NCBI GenBank assembly: GCA_016868815.1
Contig: VGFQ01000016.1
Coordinates: 1-45,794 of the forward strand
Direction: 5' to 3'
From: Bacteroidota bacterium
GTDB taxonomy: Bacteria > Bacteroidota > Bacteroidia > Chitinophagales > Chitinophagaceae
DNA length: 45,794 nucleotides
The position numbers were made by a program, and so were the translations under genes. Position 1 is the first letter of the stretch. Every line of letters starts with the position of its first letter. Shown one piece after another: positions 10,057 to 17,429 of the stretch. The notes below the pieces were generated by a model, which saw only the letters and a program-made list of their open reading frames with translations, did not search any database and was not told the DNA's origin.

Positions 10057-10737
10057 ATGAAGTCTGTAGCTGTGATCGTGGCAGGTGGGACCGGTAGCCG
10101 CATGGGTGCACCATCGCCCAAACAATTCCTCGAGCTGCAGGGGCGCCCCTTGCTAGTGCATACGGTGGAAGCCTTTGTGAAGGCATTACCGGATATTAAC
10201 ATCATCGTCGTGCTACCTTCCTCCTACTGGGAGGAGGGCGGGGCCCTGCTGGCCAGATACTTGCCTGAGGTGACCGTCTTCTTTGCAGAGGGTGGGCCGA
10301 CGCGTTTCCGGTCGGTGCAGAACGGACTCGCGTTGGTGAAAGACCCTGCCATTCTCTTTGTGCATGACGCAGCCCGCTGCCTCGTAACGCCTTCCCTCAT
10401 CCGAAGATGCCATGCATTGGCTTTGGAGAAAGGTTCGGCCGTGCCCGTAGTGCCTGTGCGAGACAGCATGCGTATAGTCAGTGACGAGGGCCATGCGGTC
10501 GCGGACCGGGAGCGACTGCGGGCTGTACAGACACCGCAGACTTTCCGGTCGGAGATTCTGTTGCCCGCCATGTCTCAGCCCTACGATACGTCGTTCACCG
10601 ATGAGGCCACCGTAGTGGAGCGCTACGGGCATAGGGTAGAACTCCTGGAAGGTGAGCCAGACAACATAAAAATCACATACCCAGTAGACCTAGTGGTGGC
10701 AACCCAGGTGCTGGCCTCCCGTGTTATTGGAAGCTGA
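10057..10737 (+). CDS. ispD: 2-C-methyl-D-erythritol 4-phosphate cytidylyltransferase
   Basis: IspD transfers CMP from CTP to methylerythritol phosphate in the non-mevalonate isoprenoid pathway. The 226-residue length is normal. The nucleotide-binding N-terminus is AVIVAGGTGSRMG (residues 5-17), followed by PKQFLELQGRPLLVHT. The segments FVHDAARCLV, VPVRDSMR, QTPQTF and DEATVVE (binding and catalytic regions in IspD) and the final DNIKITYPVDL are all present. The start is the ATG at 10057, directly before the conserved strand; upstream in-frame sequence does not resemble the family. It probably shares a transcript with rfaE1. Its last 14 bases overlap the 3' end of the convergent dehydrogenase gene. 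Confidence 0.95.
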   Translation: MKSVAVIVAGGTGSRMGAPSPKQFLELQGRPLLVHTVEAFVKALPDINIIVVLPSSYWEEGGALLARYLPEVTVFFAEGGPTRFRSVQNGLALVKDPAILFVHDAARCLVTPSLIRRCHALALEKGSAVPVVPVRDSMRIVSDEGHAVADRERLRAVQTPQTFRSEILLPAMSQPYDTSFTDEATVVERYGHRVELLEGEPDNIKITYPVDLVVATQVLASRVIGS

Positions 10738-11608
10738 CAGGCAGGGCTTCCTTGGACCCTGGGTTATACTTGTAAAAGCCTTCTCCACTTTTTACGCCAA
10801 GCTTTCCGGCGGCGACCATATTGACCAGCAGCGGGCAGGGTGCATAGGCAGGCTGGCCATAACCTTCCTGTAGGACTCGGAGGATAGCCAGGCATACATC
10901 CAGCCCAATGAAATCAGCCAGTTGCAGTGGGCCCATGGGATGTGCCATGCCAAGCCGCATGACAGTGTCGATGGATGCTACGTCTGCTACCCCCTCGTGC
11001 AGGCAGCGGATGGCTTCGTTGACCATGGGTATAAGGATACGGTTGGCCACAAACCCCGGGTAGTCGTTCACCACGCATGGCTCTTTTCCCAGGTGGCGGC
11101 TCCACGATACGACCTTTTCCGTGACAACCGGGTCGGTAGCATATCCGTTGATCACTTCCACCAGCTTCATGACGGGTACGGGGTTCATGAAATGCATGCC
11201 GATGACCTGCTGAGGGCGCTGGGTAGCTGCTGCTATGCGGGTGATGGAGATCGATGAGGTATTGCTGGCCAGAATGCAGTCGGAGGGGCAGGCTTCGTCG
11301 AGTTGTTGGAAGAGGCGCAGCTTAAGCTGGATGTCTTCCGTGGCTGCTTCTACGACGAGGGCGCTCTCCCGTACGCCTGCTGCCAGTGAGGTCGTTGTCC
11401 GAATGCGCGACATGGCATCTGATTTCTTCTCCAGTGTCAAAGCACCCTTTGCGACCTGGCGGTCCATGTTTTTCGATATCGTCGATAGCCCTTTCTGAAG
11501 GGCATCCGGAGAGACATCGATGAGGGTGACAGGGTACCCATGCTGTGCAAAGACATGGGCAATACCATTGCCCATCGTGCCGGAGCCAATGATGGAGACG
11601 GGTTGCAT
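10724..11608 (-). CDS. 3-hydroxybutyryl-CoA / 3-hydroxyacyl-CoA dehydrogenase
   Basis: A 294-residue NAD-dependent dehydrogenase that interconverts 3-hydroxyacyl-CoA and 3-oxoacyl-CoA. The Rossmann motif is IIGSGTMGNGIAHVFA (GxGxxG at residues 8-13). The acid end of the nucleotide site is LIDVS, and EAATEDIQLK and ILASNTSSISIT follow as in the family. The catalytic dyad is His139 (IGMHFMNPVPVM) with Glu151, twelve residues apart. The C-terminal domain has DYPGFVANRILIPMVNEA and the GVKSGEGFYKY tail. The size is that of the single-function Hbd/PaaH enzyme rather than the multifunctional FadB. It starts nine bases after the CarboxypepD_reg-like gene on the same strand and overlaps ispD tail to tail. 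Confidence 0.93.
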   Translation of the reverse strand: MQPVSIIGSGTMGNGIAHVFAQHGYPVTLIDVSPDALQKGLSTISKNMDRQVAKGALTLEKKSDAMSRIRTTTSLAAGVRESALVVEAATEDIQLKLRLFQQLDEACPSDCILASNTSSISITRIAAATQRPQQVIGMHFMNPVPVMKLVEVINGYATDPVVTEKVVSWSRHLGKEPCVVNDYPGFVANRILIPMVNEAIRCLHEGVADVASIDTVMRLGMAHPMGPLQLADFIGLDVCLAILRVLQEGYGQPAYAPCPLLVNMVAAGKLGVKSGEGFYKYNPGSKEALPVSFQ

Positions 11609-11617
11609 GGGTCTGGG

Positions 11618-12256
11618 TTATTTTTTCTTGAAGTCGCCCCGCTTCCAGGCCCGTATAAATTCATTCCAAGCAAAAGGGTTCATGAGATTCATCGGTGGTA
11701 ACTGCCCGTTAGAATAATACCTTGCGGCATTCCGGGCCAGGGTATAGTTTATGGACTCTCGGCCGTCGCGAGGCATCGACTGTGAGAGGATGCGTCTTTT
11801 GGCCAGGTCAGTATTTTGTCGGGCCACTTCTATCAGGTCGTCCGGGACGGGGGTGTTGACGAAGTCTCTTTCGAATTGCTCCCTGGTAGGCCTGGGCTTG
11901 ATGATGCTCGCCGGAAGGTACACGGTATCTGTGACCATCAGTTGTATGACGCTGAATGCATTGCCTTCCAGTTCGCGTGGGATGCGCGTTAGCTTTGGCT
12001 TGAAGCCAACTGATGTAAATTCAATCTCCTCGCCTTTCAGCACGACGATGGAGAAGACGCCCTGGTAATTACTGACTGTGCCTCTGCCGGATCCTTTGAC
12101 GATGATTGAGGCGCCCGGCAGTCCACGCAGGCTGTCCGCCGTCATCACGACACCGTAGAGCTGTACGACGGAGTCCTGGAACGTCTCAAACTGGGCCTTC
12201 GCGGAGCTGGGGGCCAGCATCCATGCGAGGGCAGCATATCGTATGAGTGTGCGCAT
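11618..12256 (-). CDS. Secreted CarboxypepD_reg-like domain protein
   Basis: A 212-residue exported protein. The N-terminus MRTLIRYAALAWMLAPSSAKAQ is a signal peptide with likely cleavage after AKA. Residues about 30-110 form a carboxypeptidase-regulatory-like beta sandwich (LYGVVMTADSLRGLPGASI, then GTVSNYQGVFSI and GEEIEFTSVGFKPK). This domain precedes SusC-type transporters and also occurs in small stand-alone Bacteroidota proteins such as this one. The C-terminal half is charged and helical, ending NPFAWNEFIRAWKRGDFKKK, and I do not recognise it. The ATG at 12256 is chosen because it begins the signal peptide and lies just downstream of a good promoter. Function is unknown; it probably sits in the cell envelope. 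Confidence 0.82.
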   Translation of the reverse strand: MRTLIRYAALAWMLAPSSAKAQFETFQDSVVQLYGVVMTADSLRGLPGASIIVKGSGRGTVSNYQGVFSIVVLKGEEIEFTSVGFKPKLTRIPRELEGNAFSVIQLMVTDTVYLPASIIKPRPTREQFERDFVNTPVPDDLIEVARQNTDLAKRRILSQSMPRDGRESINYTLARNAARYYSNGQLPPMNLMNPFAWNEFIRAWKRGDFKKK

Positions 12257-12271
12257 GCAAACGTTCACTGA

Positions 12272-12300
12272 CAAAGGTAGTCCTCGGAAAGATAAACAAA
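12272..12300 (-). promoter_or_regulatory. Bacteroidota-type promoter of the CarboxypepD_reg-like gene
   Basis: Read on the minus strand, TTTG (12300-12297) is followed after 17 bases by TACCTTTG (12279-12272), a full match to the Bacteroidota -33/-7 consensus. The -7 element ends 15 bases before the ATG at 12256, so the 5' leader would be only about ten bases. It faces away from the mrp gene. Confidence 0.7.
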
Positions 12301-12317
12301 CACCCACTGTGATTGGT

Positions 12318-12325
12318 TAAGTTTG
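12318..12325 (+). promoter_or_regulatory. -7 element of mrp
   Basis: TAAGTTTG matches TAnnTTTG and lies 27 bases before the mrp ATG in the 96-base divergent region. A TTG at the expected -33 distance is not present, so only half of the promoter is supported. Confidence 0.45.
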
Positions 12326-12352
12326 CGCCTTGTTAGAGGATAAATATATGAT

Positions 12353-13444
12353 ATGACGATACAAGACATCCTGGAAGCACTGGGGACCGTGCAAGAGCCT
12401 GATTTAGGGAAAGACCTTGTCAGCTTGCAGATGGTGCGGGACATCCGCATCGAAGGCCGTTCCATCGTCTTCACTTTGGTGCTGACGACGCCCGCCTGTC
12501 CGCTCAAAGAGCTGATGCGCCGCGACTGTGAGCGCGCCATCCGGGAGCGGTGCGGAGCGGATGTCTCCGTGGTGGTACAATTCACTGCCAGCACCAGTTC
12601 GATGCGGACTGATGGGAAGGCGCTCTTGCCGGGCGTGAAGAACATCCTTGCGGTGGTGAGTGGAAAAGGTGGTGTCGGCAAGTCGACGCTCTCTGCCAAC
12701 CTGGCGCTGGCGCTGGCACAGGGAGGTGCGAGGGTAGGGCTAATGGATGCCGACATCTATGGCCCGAGCATGCCCATCATGTTCGGCATCCGCGGTGAGC
12801 GGCCGCTCATGACACAGGCGGATGGTAAGGATCGTATTGTCCCGATAGAAAAATATGGTATTTCCATCATCAGCATGGGCCTGTTGGTCGACGAGAAGAG
12901 TGCTGTCGTCTGGAGGGGGCCGATGGCCAGCTCTGCCATCCGGCAGTTTGTGACCGACGTGCTATGGGGTGATCTCGACTATCTTGTCATCGATATGCCG
13001 CCTGGCACCGGAGACATCCATCTTACGCTGGTACAGACCGTCCCTGTCACGGGCGCGATCGTAGTGACGACGCCGCAGGACGTGGCGCTGGCAGATGCCA
13101 AAAAGGCCATCGCCATGTTCGGCCAGGCGCAGATCCGCGTGCCCATCATCGGGCTGGTGGAGAATATGGCATGGTTCACGCCGGCCGAACTCCCGGAAAA
13201 CCGCTATTATATCTTCGGAAAGGAGGGGGGTAGAAGGCTGGCAGACCAGCTGAATATTCCATTTCTGGGTGAGATCCCGATAGTGCAGGGCATCCGCGAA
13301 GGGGGCGACCAAGGGGTGCCCGTGATGATGGGAGAAGATGGCATTACCCGGGGGGCCTTCCAGCGATTCTCGGAGAAGGCCGTTCGCAGCATTGCCATGC
13401 GGAACGCCAACCTGCAGGCCACGCAGGTGGTGGAAGTCGTCTGA
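12353..13444 (+). CDS. mrp: Mrp/NBP35 family ATPase (iron-sulfur cluster carrier protein)
   Basis: A 363-residue cytosolic P-loop ATPase of the Mrp/ApbC family, thought to bind and deliver iron-sulfur clusters. The N-terminal MIP18/DUF59 domain (residues 1-80, with LTTPACPLKELM) is joined to the deviant Walker A motif SGKGGVGKST (103-112). It is followed by DADIYGPSMPIMFG, the Walker B-like LDYLVIDMPPGTGD and the loop VPIIGLVENMAWFTP. The CxxC pair that holds the cluster in E. coli Mrp is absent: the segment reads TPAELPENRYYIFGKEGG. I recall the same replacement in Bacteroidota relatives, so it is unlikely to be an error. The gene is divergent from the CarboxypepD_reg-like gene and convergent with the DUF6702 gene. 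Confidence 0.93.
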   Translation: MTIQDILEALGTVQEPDLGKDLVSLQMVRDIRIEGRSIVFTLVLTTPACPLKELMRRDCERAIRERCGADVSVVVQFTASTSSMRTDGKALLPGVKNILAVVSGKGGVGKSTLSANLALALAQGGARVGLMDADIYGPSMPIMFGIRGERPLMTQADGKDRIVPIEKYGISIISMGLLVDEKSAVVWRGPMASSAIRQFVTDVLWGDLDYLVIDMPPGTGDIHLTLVQTVPVTGAIVVTTPQDVALADAKKAIAMFGQAQIRVPIIGLVENMAWFTPAELPENRYYIFGKEGGRRLADQLNIPFLGEIPIVQGIREGGDQGVPVMMGEDGITRGAFQRFSEKAVRSIAMRNANLQATQVVEVV

Positions 13445-13471
13445 GGGTGAAAGAGTCTTCGGTCGGATGAC

Positions 13472-14002
13472 TTAGAACGATAGGCTGAACCGTTTCTCCG
13501 GGTTCACCATTTTGCGGCTTTTGCGTTCCCCGCCGACAGTGATATGAAATATGTGGACTTGCTCCTTGCGGATTTCATAGAAACAGTCTGACAATACTTG
13601 CAGGGAAGAGGCTGATGGAAGCCCCGTGGCCTCCAGATAACACCAGGTGGCGTCGGGCCCGTGTTCTGTCCCGATGAACCGAAGGCTGGCGGCAGCCTTC
13701 CCGCAGGTGACCTGGAAATGTGCCTGCAGGTAGGCTTCTATTCGCTTCTGGTGCGCTTTTCTGTCGCCTTTGGAGAGGTCGACTTTTTCGTGGCTGACCC
13801 CTTTCAAGGCTTCCTCCAGGTCGTCGGTGAAGAATTTACAGGACACACCCATCGTGCCGGCCTTTTGGTCGTATTCGATCTCCGTAACACTCACATAGTA
13901 TGGATGTGTGGCTGAGAGGATCCACATTTGAAGGATAAGCATCCAGGCGGGGAGGGCAGACATATGAAGCCGAGTCGTTTGCAAATTTCTTGATAATTTC
14001 AT
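13472..14002 (-). CDS. DUF6702 family exported protein
   Basis: A 176-residue protein with an N-terminal signal sequence: positive residues (K2, R5, R11), then ALPAWMLILQMWILSA. The mature part starts THPYYVSVTEIEYDQK and continues with VSCKFFTDDLEEAL, KVDLSKGD and HIFHITVGGERKSRKMVNPEKRFSLSF. This matches the DUF6702 family as I remember it from Bacteroidota. Such genes are repeatedly found next to a HupE/UreJ-like membrane protein and an M1 aminopeptidase, exactly as here. No catalytic residues are known, and the biochemical role is unknown. The start at 14002 keeps a basic n-region; the internal ATG at 13963 would also leave a hydrophobic signal. Confidence 0.8.
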   Translation of the reverse strand: MKLSRNLQTTRLHMSALPAWMLILQMWILSATHPYYVSVTEIEYDQKAGTMGVSCKFFTDDLEEALKGVSHEKVDLSKGDRKAHQKRIEAYLQAHFQVTCGKAAASLRFIGTEHGPDATWCYLEATGLPSASSLQVLSDCFYEIRKEQVHIFHITVGGERKSRKMVNPEKRFSLSF

Positions 14003-14022
14003 AACTTAAACCGATCTCATGT

Positions 14023-14604
14023 ATGTGGCAGGATTTCTTTTTTTATCTGGCCGATGGATGGAGGCATATCATCTCTCCCGGCGCTTTGGATCATATCTTG
14101 TTTATCGCCGTTCTGACCGTCGTGCATGTTTGGGGCGACTGGAGGCGGTTGGTCATCCTCGTCACGGCCTTCACCATCGGACATTCGCTGACGCTGGTGC
14201 TCAGTGTGCTTGACCTCATCCGTTTTCGGGACGACTGGGTGGAGTTCGCCATCCCCTGTACGATAGCTGCCACTGCCGCCGCCAACTTGCTGGATATGCG
14301 GGCCCGCAGTGGCGATGAGCGGCTGCGTTATGTGATGGCATTCGCCTTCGGACTGGTGCATGGCATGGGATATGCGAATGCTGTCCGATTCATGCTGGGG
14401 GAAGGCCAAAGTCTTGCCGTTGGGCTTCTCGGCTTCAACATTGGCCTTGAAATAGGCCAGATTTTCGTAGTATTGTTTGTTCTTCTTTTGGGGAGTCTGG
14501 TGACCCGCGTGCCGGGCATCTCAAAGTCGTACTGGATGGTAGCCGTTTCATCCTGTGTCTTGGCGGTTTCTGTGTTCCTGCTCTCGGCCCGACTCCCTTT
14601 CTGA
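14023..14604 (+). CDS. HupE/UreJ-like membrane protein
   Basis: A 193-residue polytopic inner-membrane protein with about six or seven hydrophobic segments. The N-terminus (WRHIISPGALDHILFIAVL), the central TAFTIGHSLTL and the later FGLVHGMGYA match the HupE/UreJ_2 family, whose histidines may bind a metal, with nickel import proposed for relatives. No hydrogenase or urease gene is present, so the metal and role here are open. The ATG at 14023 is used; another ATG at 14019 is in a different frame. Only 20 bases separate it from the divergent DUF6702 start, and the M1 peptidase begins 15 bases after its stop. Confidence 0.82.
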   Translation: MWQDFFFYLADGWRHIISPGALDHILFIAVLTVVHVWGDWRRLVILVTAFTIGHSLTLVLSVLDLIRFRDDWVEFAIPCTIAATAAANLLDMRARSGDERLRYVMAFAFGLVHGMGYANAVRFMLGEGQSLAVGLLGFNIGLEIGQIFVVLFVLLLGSLVTRVPGISKSYWMVAVSSCVLAVSVFLLSARLPF

Positions 14605-14619
14605 AATAAAATTTAAAAA

Positions 14620-16947
14620 ATGAAGAAAAGGCTACTCCTTTTGACTCTTTCAGTAGTGGTTGCCGGCAACCTGCTGGCACAGGGCGACCACAACCCGGGT
14701 TCCAACCACGGCAACCGCTTCGAGCAGCTCGACTGGCTCTTGGCCACTCCGAATGAGTACCGAACTGCTAGCGGGGCCCCTGGTCCCAAGTACTGGCAGC
14801 AGCGTGCCGACTACGACATACGCGTGGATATCGACGAGGCGAAAGATCACCTCACAGCTTCGGAGACTGTCACCTATATCAACAATTCCCCAGACATCCT
14901 GAGCTATCTATGGCTGCAGGTCGATGAAAACTTTCACCATCCGCGGAGTGATAATAACCGAGACAATGTCGGCCGAATGCCCACCCGTATGACGAGCCGT
15001 CAGCTCGAGGAGATGAACGTAGACACCTACCTCGAGGGGTATGGAGTAAATATCACTCGGGTCGTCGATGCGGCAGGGCAGCCTCTCAAATGGACTGTGA
15101 ACCAAACGATGATGCGACTCGACCTGCCCGTCCCTTTGAAGCCCGGGCAGAAGTTTGTCTTCCAGATCGACTGGAACCAACGGATCAACGACAAGGCGCT
15201 TGTCCGCGGCCGTGGTGGCTACGAGCTATTCCCTGAAGACGGTAATAAGCTGTATTCCATCACGCAATGGTTTCCGCGGATGGCAGTCTATAGCGACTTC
15301 CAGGGCTGGCAGCACCTGCAATTCTCCGGAGGTGCTGAATTCGCCCTGACCTTCGGGCATTATAAGGTCGCAATCACCGTGCCAGCTGACCACATCGTAG
15401 CCGCAACCGGCGAGCTCCGCAATGCTAAGTCTATTTTGACAGCTACGCAGCAGCAACGATGGGCGCAGTCACAGACGGCCACTGAGCCTCTCGAAATCGT
15501 CACGCTCGCTGAGGCCAACGAGGCGCTTAAGACCAAGAGTAAGGAAAAAAAGACCTGGCTGTTTGAGGCCGACAATGTCCGCGACTTCGCCTTCAACAGC
15601 TCCCGACGCTTCGTGTGGGACGCGATGCCTGTATACATCGATGGTAAGAAGGTCATGTGTATGAGCTTCTACGGTAAGGAGGCCTATCCCCTATATAAAA
15701 AATATTCTACGAAGGCGACAGCCCATACGCTGAAAGTATATAGCAAGTTCTCCATCCCGTATCCCTATCCCGTTGCGCAGTCGGTCGAGGCCGCCAACGG
15801 TATGGAGTACCCGATGCTGGCCATGAACTACGGTCGTGCCGAGAAGGATGGTAGTTACAGCGAGGCCATCAAGTACGGCGCCATCGGCGTGATCATTCAT
15901 GAAGTGGGCCACAACTTCTTCCCGATGATCGTCAACAGCGACGAGCGACAGTGGTGGTGGATGGACGAGGGTCTCAACACTTTCGTGCAGTTCCTCACCG
16001 AGCAGGAGTTCGACAACAACTACCCCTCGCGCCGCGGTCCCGCACACCTCATCACCGACTACATGCGGCTGCCCAAGGATCAGCTAGAGCCCATCATGAC
16101 TAAGGGTGACGCCGTCGCCAACGTGGGCGCCAACGCCTATGCCAAAGCCGCCACCGGGCTAAATATCCTGCGCGAGACGGTCATGGGCCGCGAGCTGTTC
16201 GACTTCTCCTTCCGAGAATATGCCCGTCGCTGGGCCTTCAAGCACCCCACGCCGGCCGACCTTTTCCGCACGATGGAGGACGCCTCCGCTGTCGACCTCG
16301 ACTGGTTCTGGCGCGGATGGTATTTTGGGACCGACCCCGTCGACATCTCCATCGACAGCGTCAAGTGGTTCCGCCTCGACGACAGGCGGAATGCCGCCGC
16401 CTTTGAGCAAAAGGAGTTCGAAGGGATACACAAGATTCGCAACCGCGAGGATAAGTCGATCTCCTTCTATGTGGATACCGACAACACGCTGCGCGATTTC
16501 TATTGGAAGAACCCCGGCGCCGACATGAAGATGATCCAGGAGATGCAGCAGCGCGGGATGGAGTCGCAGAAGGACAACGAGAATGCCGGCCGCTGGGCCG
16601 ATAAGCATGTGTACGAACTCACTTTCTCCAACCGCGGAGGCATGGTGATGCCGGTAATCGTCGAATGGACTTTCAAGGACGGCTCGAAGCAGGTCGATAG
16701 GATGCCAGTGACCGTCTGGCGCTCCAACGAACATCAGTTCAGCAAAGTCTTCGTAAAGGACAAGGAAGTGGCATCCATCCGCCTTGATCCCATGCGCGAA
16801 ACGGCCGACATCAACGAGTCGAACGGCATGTGGCCAGTCCGTGAGATGCCCAGCCGTTTCCAGCTCTTCAAGGCCGGTCAGAACTTCAGCCGTGGCCAGG
16901 GCACCGGTACCAATGCCATGCAACGGGCGCAGGGAAGGTCGAACTGA
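14620..16947 (+). CDS. Secreted M1-family metallopeptidase (aminopeptidase)
   Basis: A 775-residue zinc metallopeptidase that removes N-terminal residues from peptides, acting in the periplasm or at the surface. The signal peptide is MKKRLLLLTLSVVVAGNLLAQ. The N-terminal beta domain (residues about 60-270) leads to the catalytic domain with the substrate-binding segment NGMEYPMLAMN and the zinc site HEVGH at 427-431, with the third ligand Glu450 (WWWMDEGLNTF) at the correct 19-residue spacing. The C-terminal part past residue 600 is beta-rich and less typical. The gene follows the HupE-like gene after 15 bases and probably shares its transcript. A peptide-scavenging role is inferred. Confidence 0.93.
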   Translation: MKKRLLLLTLSVVVAGNLLAQGDHNPGSNHGNRFEQLDWLLATPNEYRTASGAPGPKYWQQRADYDIRVDIDEAKDHLTASETVTYINNSPDILSYLWLQVDENFHHPRSDNNRDNVGRMPTRMTSRQLEEMNVDTYLEGYGVNITRVVDAAGQPLKWTVNQTMMRLDLPVPLKPGQKFVFQIDWNQRINDKALVRGRGGYELFPEDGNKLYSITQWFPRMAVYSDFQGWQHLQFSGGAEFALTFGHYKVAITVPADHIVAATGELRNAKSILTATQQQRWAQSQTATEPLEIVTLAEANEALKTKSKEKKTWLFEADNVRDFAFNSSRRFVWDAMPVYIDGKKVMCMSFYGKEAYPLYKKYSTKATAHTLKVYSKFSIPYPYPVAQSVEAANGMEYPMLAMNYGRAEKDGSYSEAIKYGAIGVIIHEVGHNFFPMIVNSDERQWWWMDEGLNTFVQFLTEQEFDNNYPSRRGPAHLITDYMRLPKDQLEPIMTKGDAVANVGANAYAKAATGLNILRETVMGRELFDFSFREYARRWAFKHPTPADLFRTMEDASAVDLDWFWRGWYFGTDPVDISIDSVKWFRLDDRRNAAAFEQKEFEGIHKIRNREDKSISFYVDTDNTLRDFYWKNPGADMKMIQEMQQRGMESQKDNENAGRWADKHVYELTFSNRGGMVMPVIVEWTFKDGSKQVDRMPVTVWRSNEHQFSKVFVKDKEVASIRLDPMRETADINESNGMWPVREMPSRFQLFKAGQNFSRGQGTGTNAMQRAQGRSN

Positions 16948-17429
16948 GTCATTGGATCCTTTTCATACGTAGGGCCGCTTGCCGCAACGGGGTAAGCGAG
17001 GGGGCATTTGTCGAAGATGATAGCATCTATAACCCGATTTCTGGAGTTTGCCTCTGTATTCCTGAAGGATTGACTGCAATGGCAACGAAATGCTCGCTTT
17101 AATTGTCATTCGGTTGTCCGTCATACAGTGCATCCGCGGACTCCATCTTCCCTAGATCCCTACGATTCTGTCGGGATCTAAGGAAATGAAGAGCATCATC
17201 TCCCCATCGTACCTTTTTGGGAAGTGTGTAGCTTCATTCCTCTTGGTTTGCTGGCAAAATGGCATCCATAGGTCAAATCTCTATGAAGATCTCACGCATG
17301 ACGGCCGTCATCCTGAACAGTCCTAAGTCTGCCCCTGAATACATCCTTGACCCGACACGCCCGGGTTCGCAGCGCCGCCCCCTTGCCGTACCCCGGAAAT
17401 GGGGTAATATCGCATATAACACCACTGCC
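16948..17429. other. Long intergenic region without a convincing gene
   Basis: This 482-base stretch separates the M1 peptidase from the esterase-like gene. I see no coding sequence with family support; the open frame from 17259 to 17430 lacks a recognisable N-terminus. It holds the hairpin at 17148-17185 and, at 17217-17250, TTG followed after 23 bases by TTGGTTTG, one mismatch from the Bacteroidota -7 element. Short GTCAT-type words (17105, 17120, 17308) near the hairpin resemble dispersed intergenic repeats of Bacteroidota, but only one copy is visible. Confidence 0.5.
17148..17185. repeat. Intergenic inverted repeat (hairpin)
   Basis: TTCC-C-TAGATCCC (17148-17160) pairs with GGGATCTA-A-GGAA (17173-17185): 12 base pairs with one C/A mismatch and a 12-base loop, TACGATTCTGTC. 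No T tract follows. It lies 200 bases after the M1 peptidase stop. It could be a terminator without a T tract or one copy of a dispersed palindromic repeat. Confidence 0.55.

Noticed and set aside
10724..10737. Tail-to-tail overlap of ispD and the dehydrogenase gene (and of the SGNH and pyrF genes at 22376-22383) as a sign of frameshift
   Set aside because: All four proteins end with family-like C-termini, so the overlaps are ordinary compaction.
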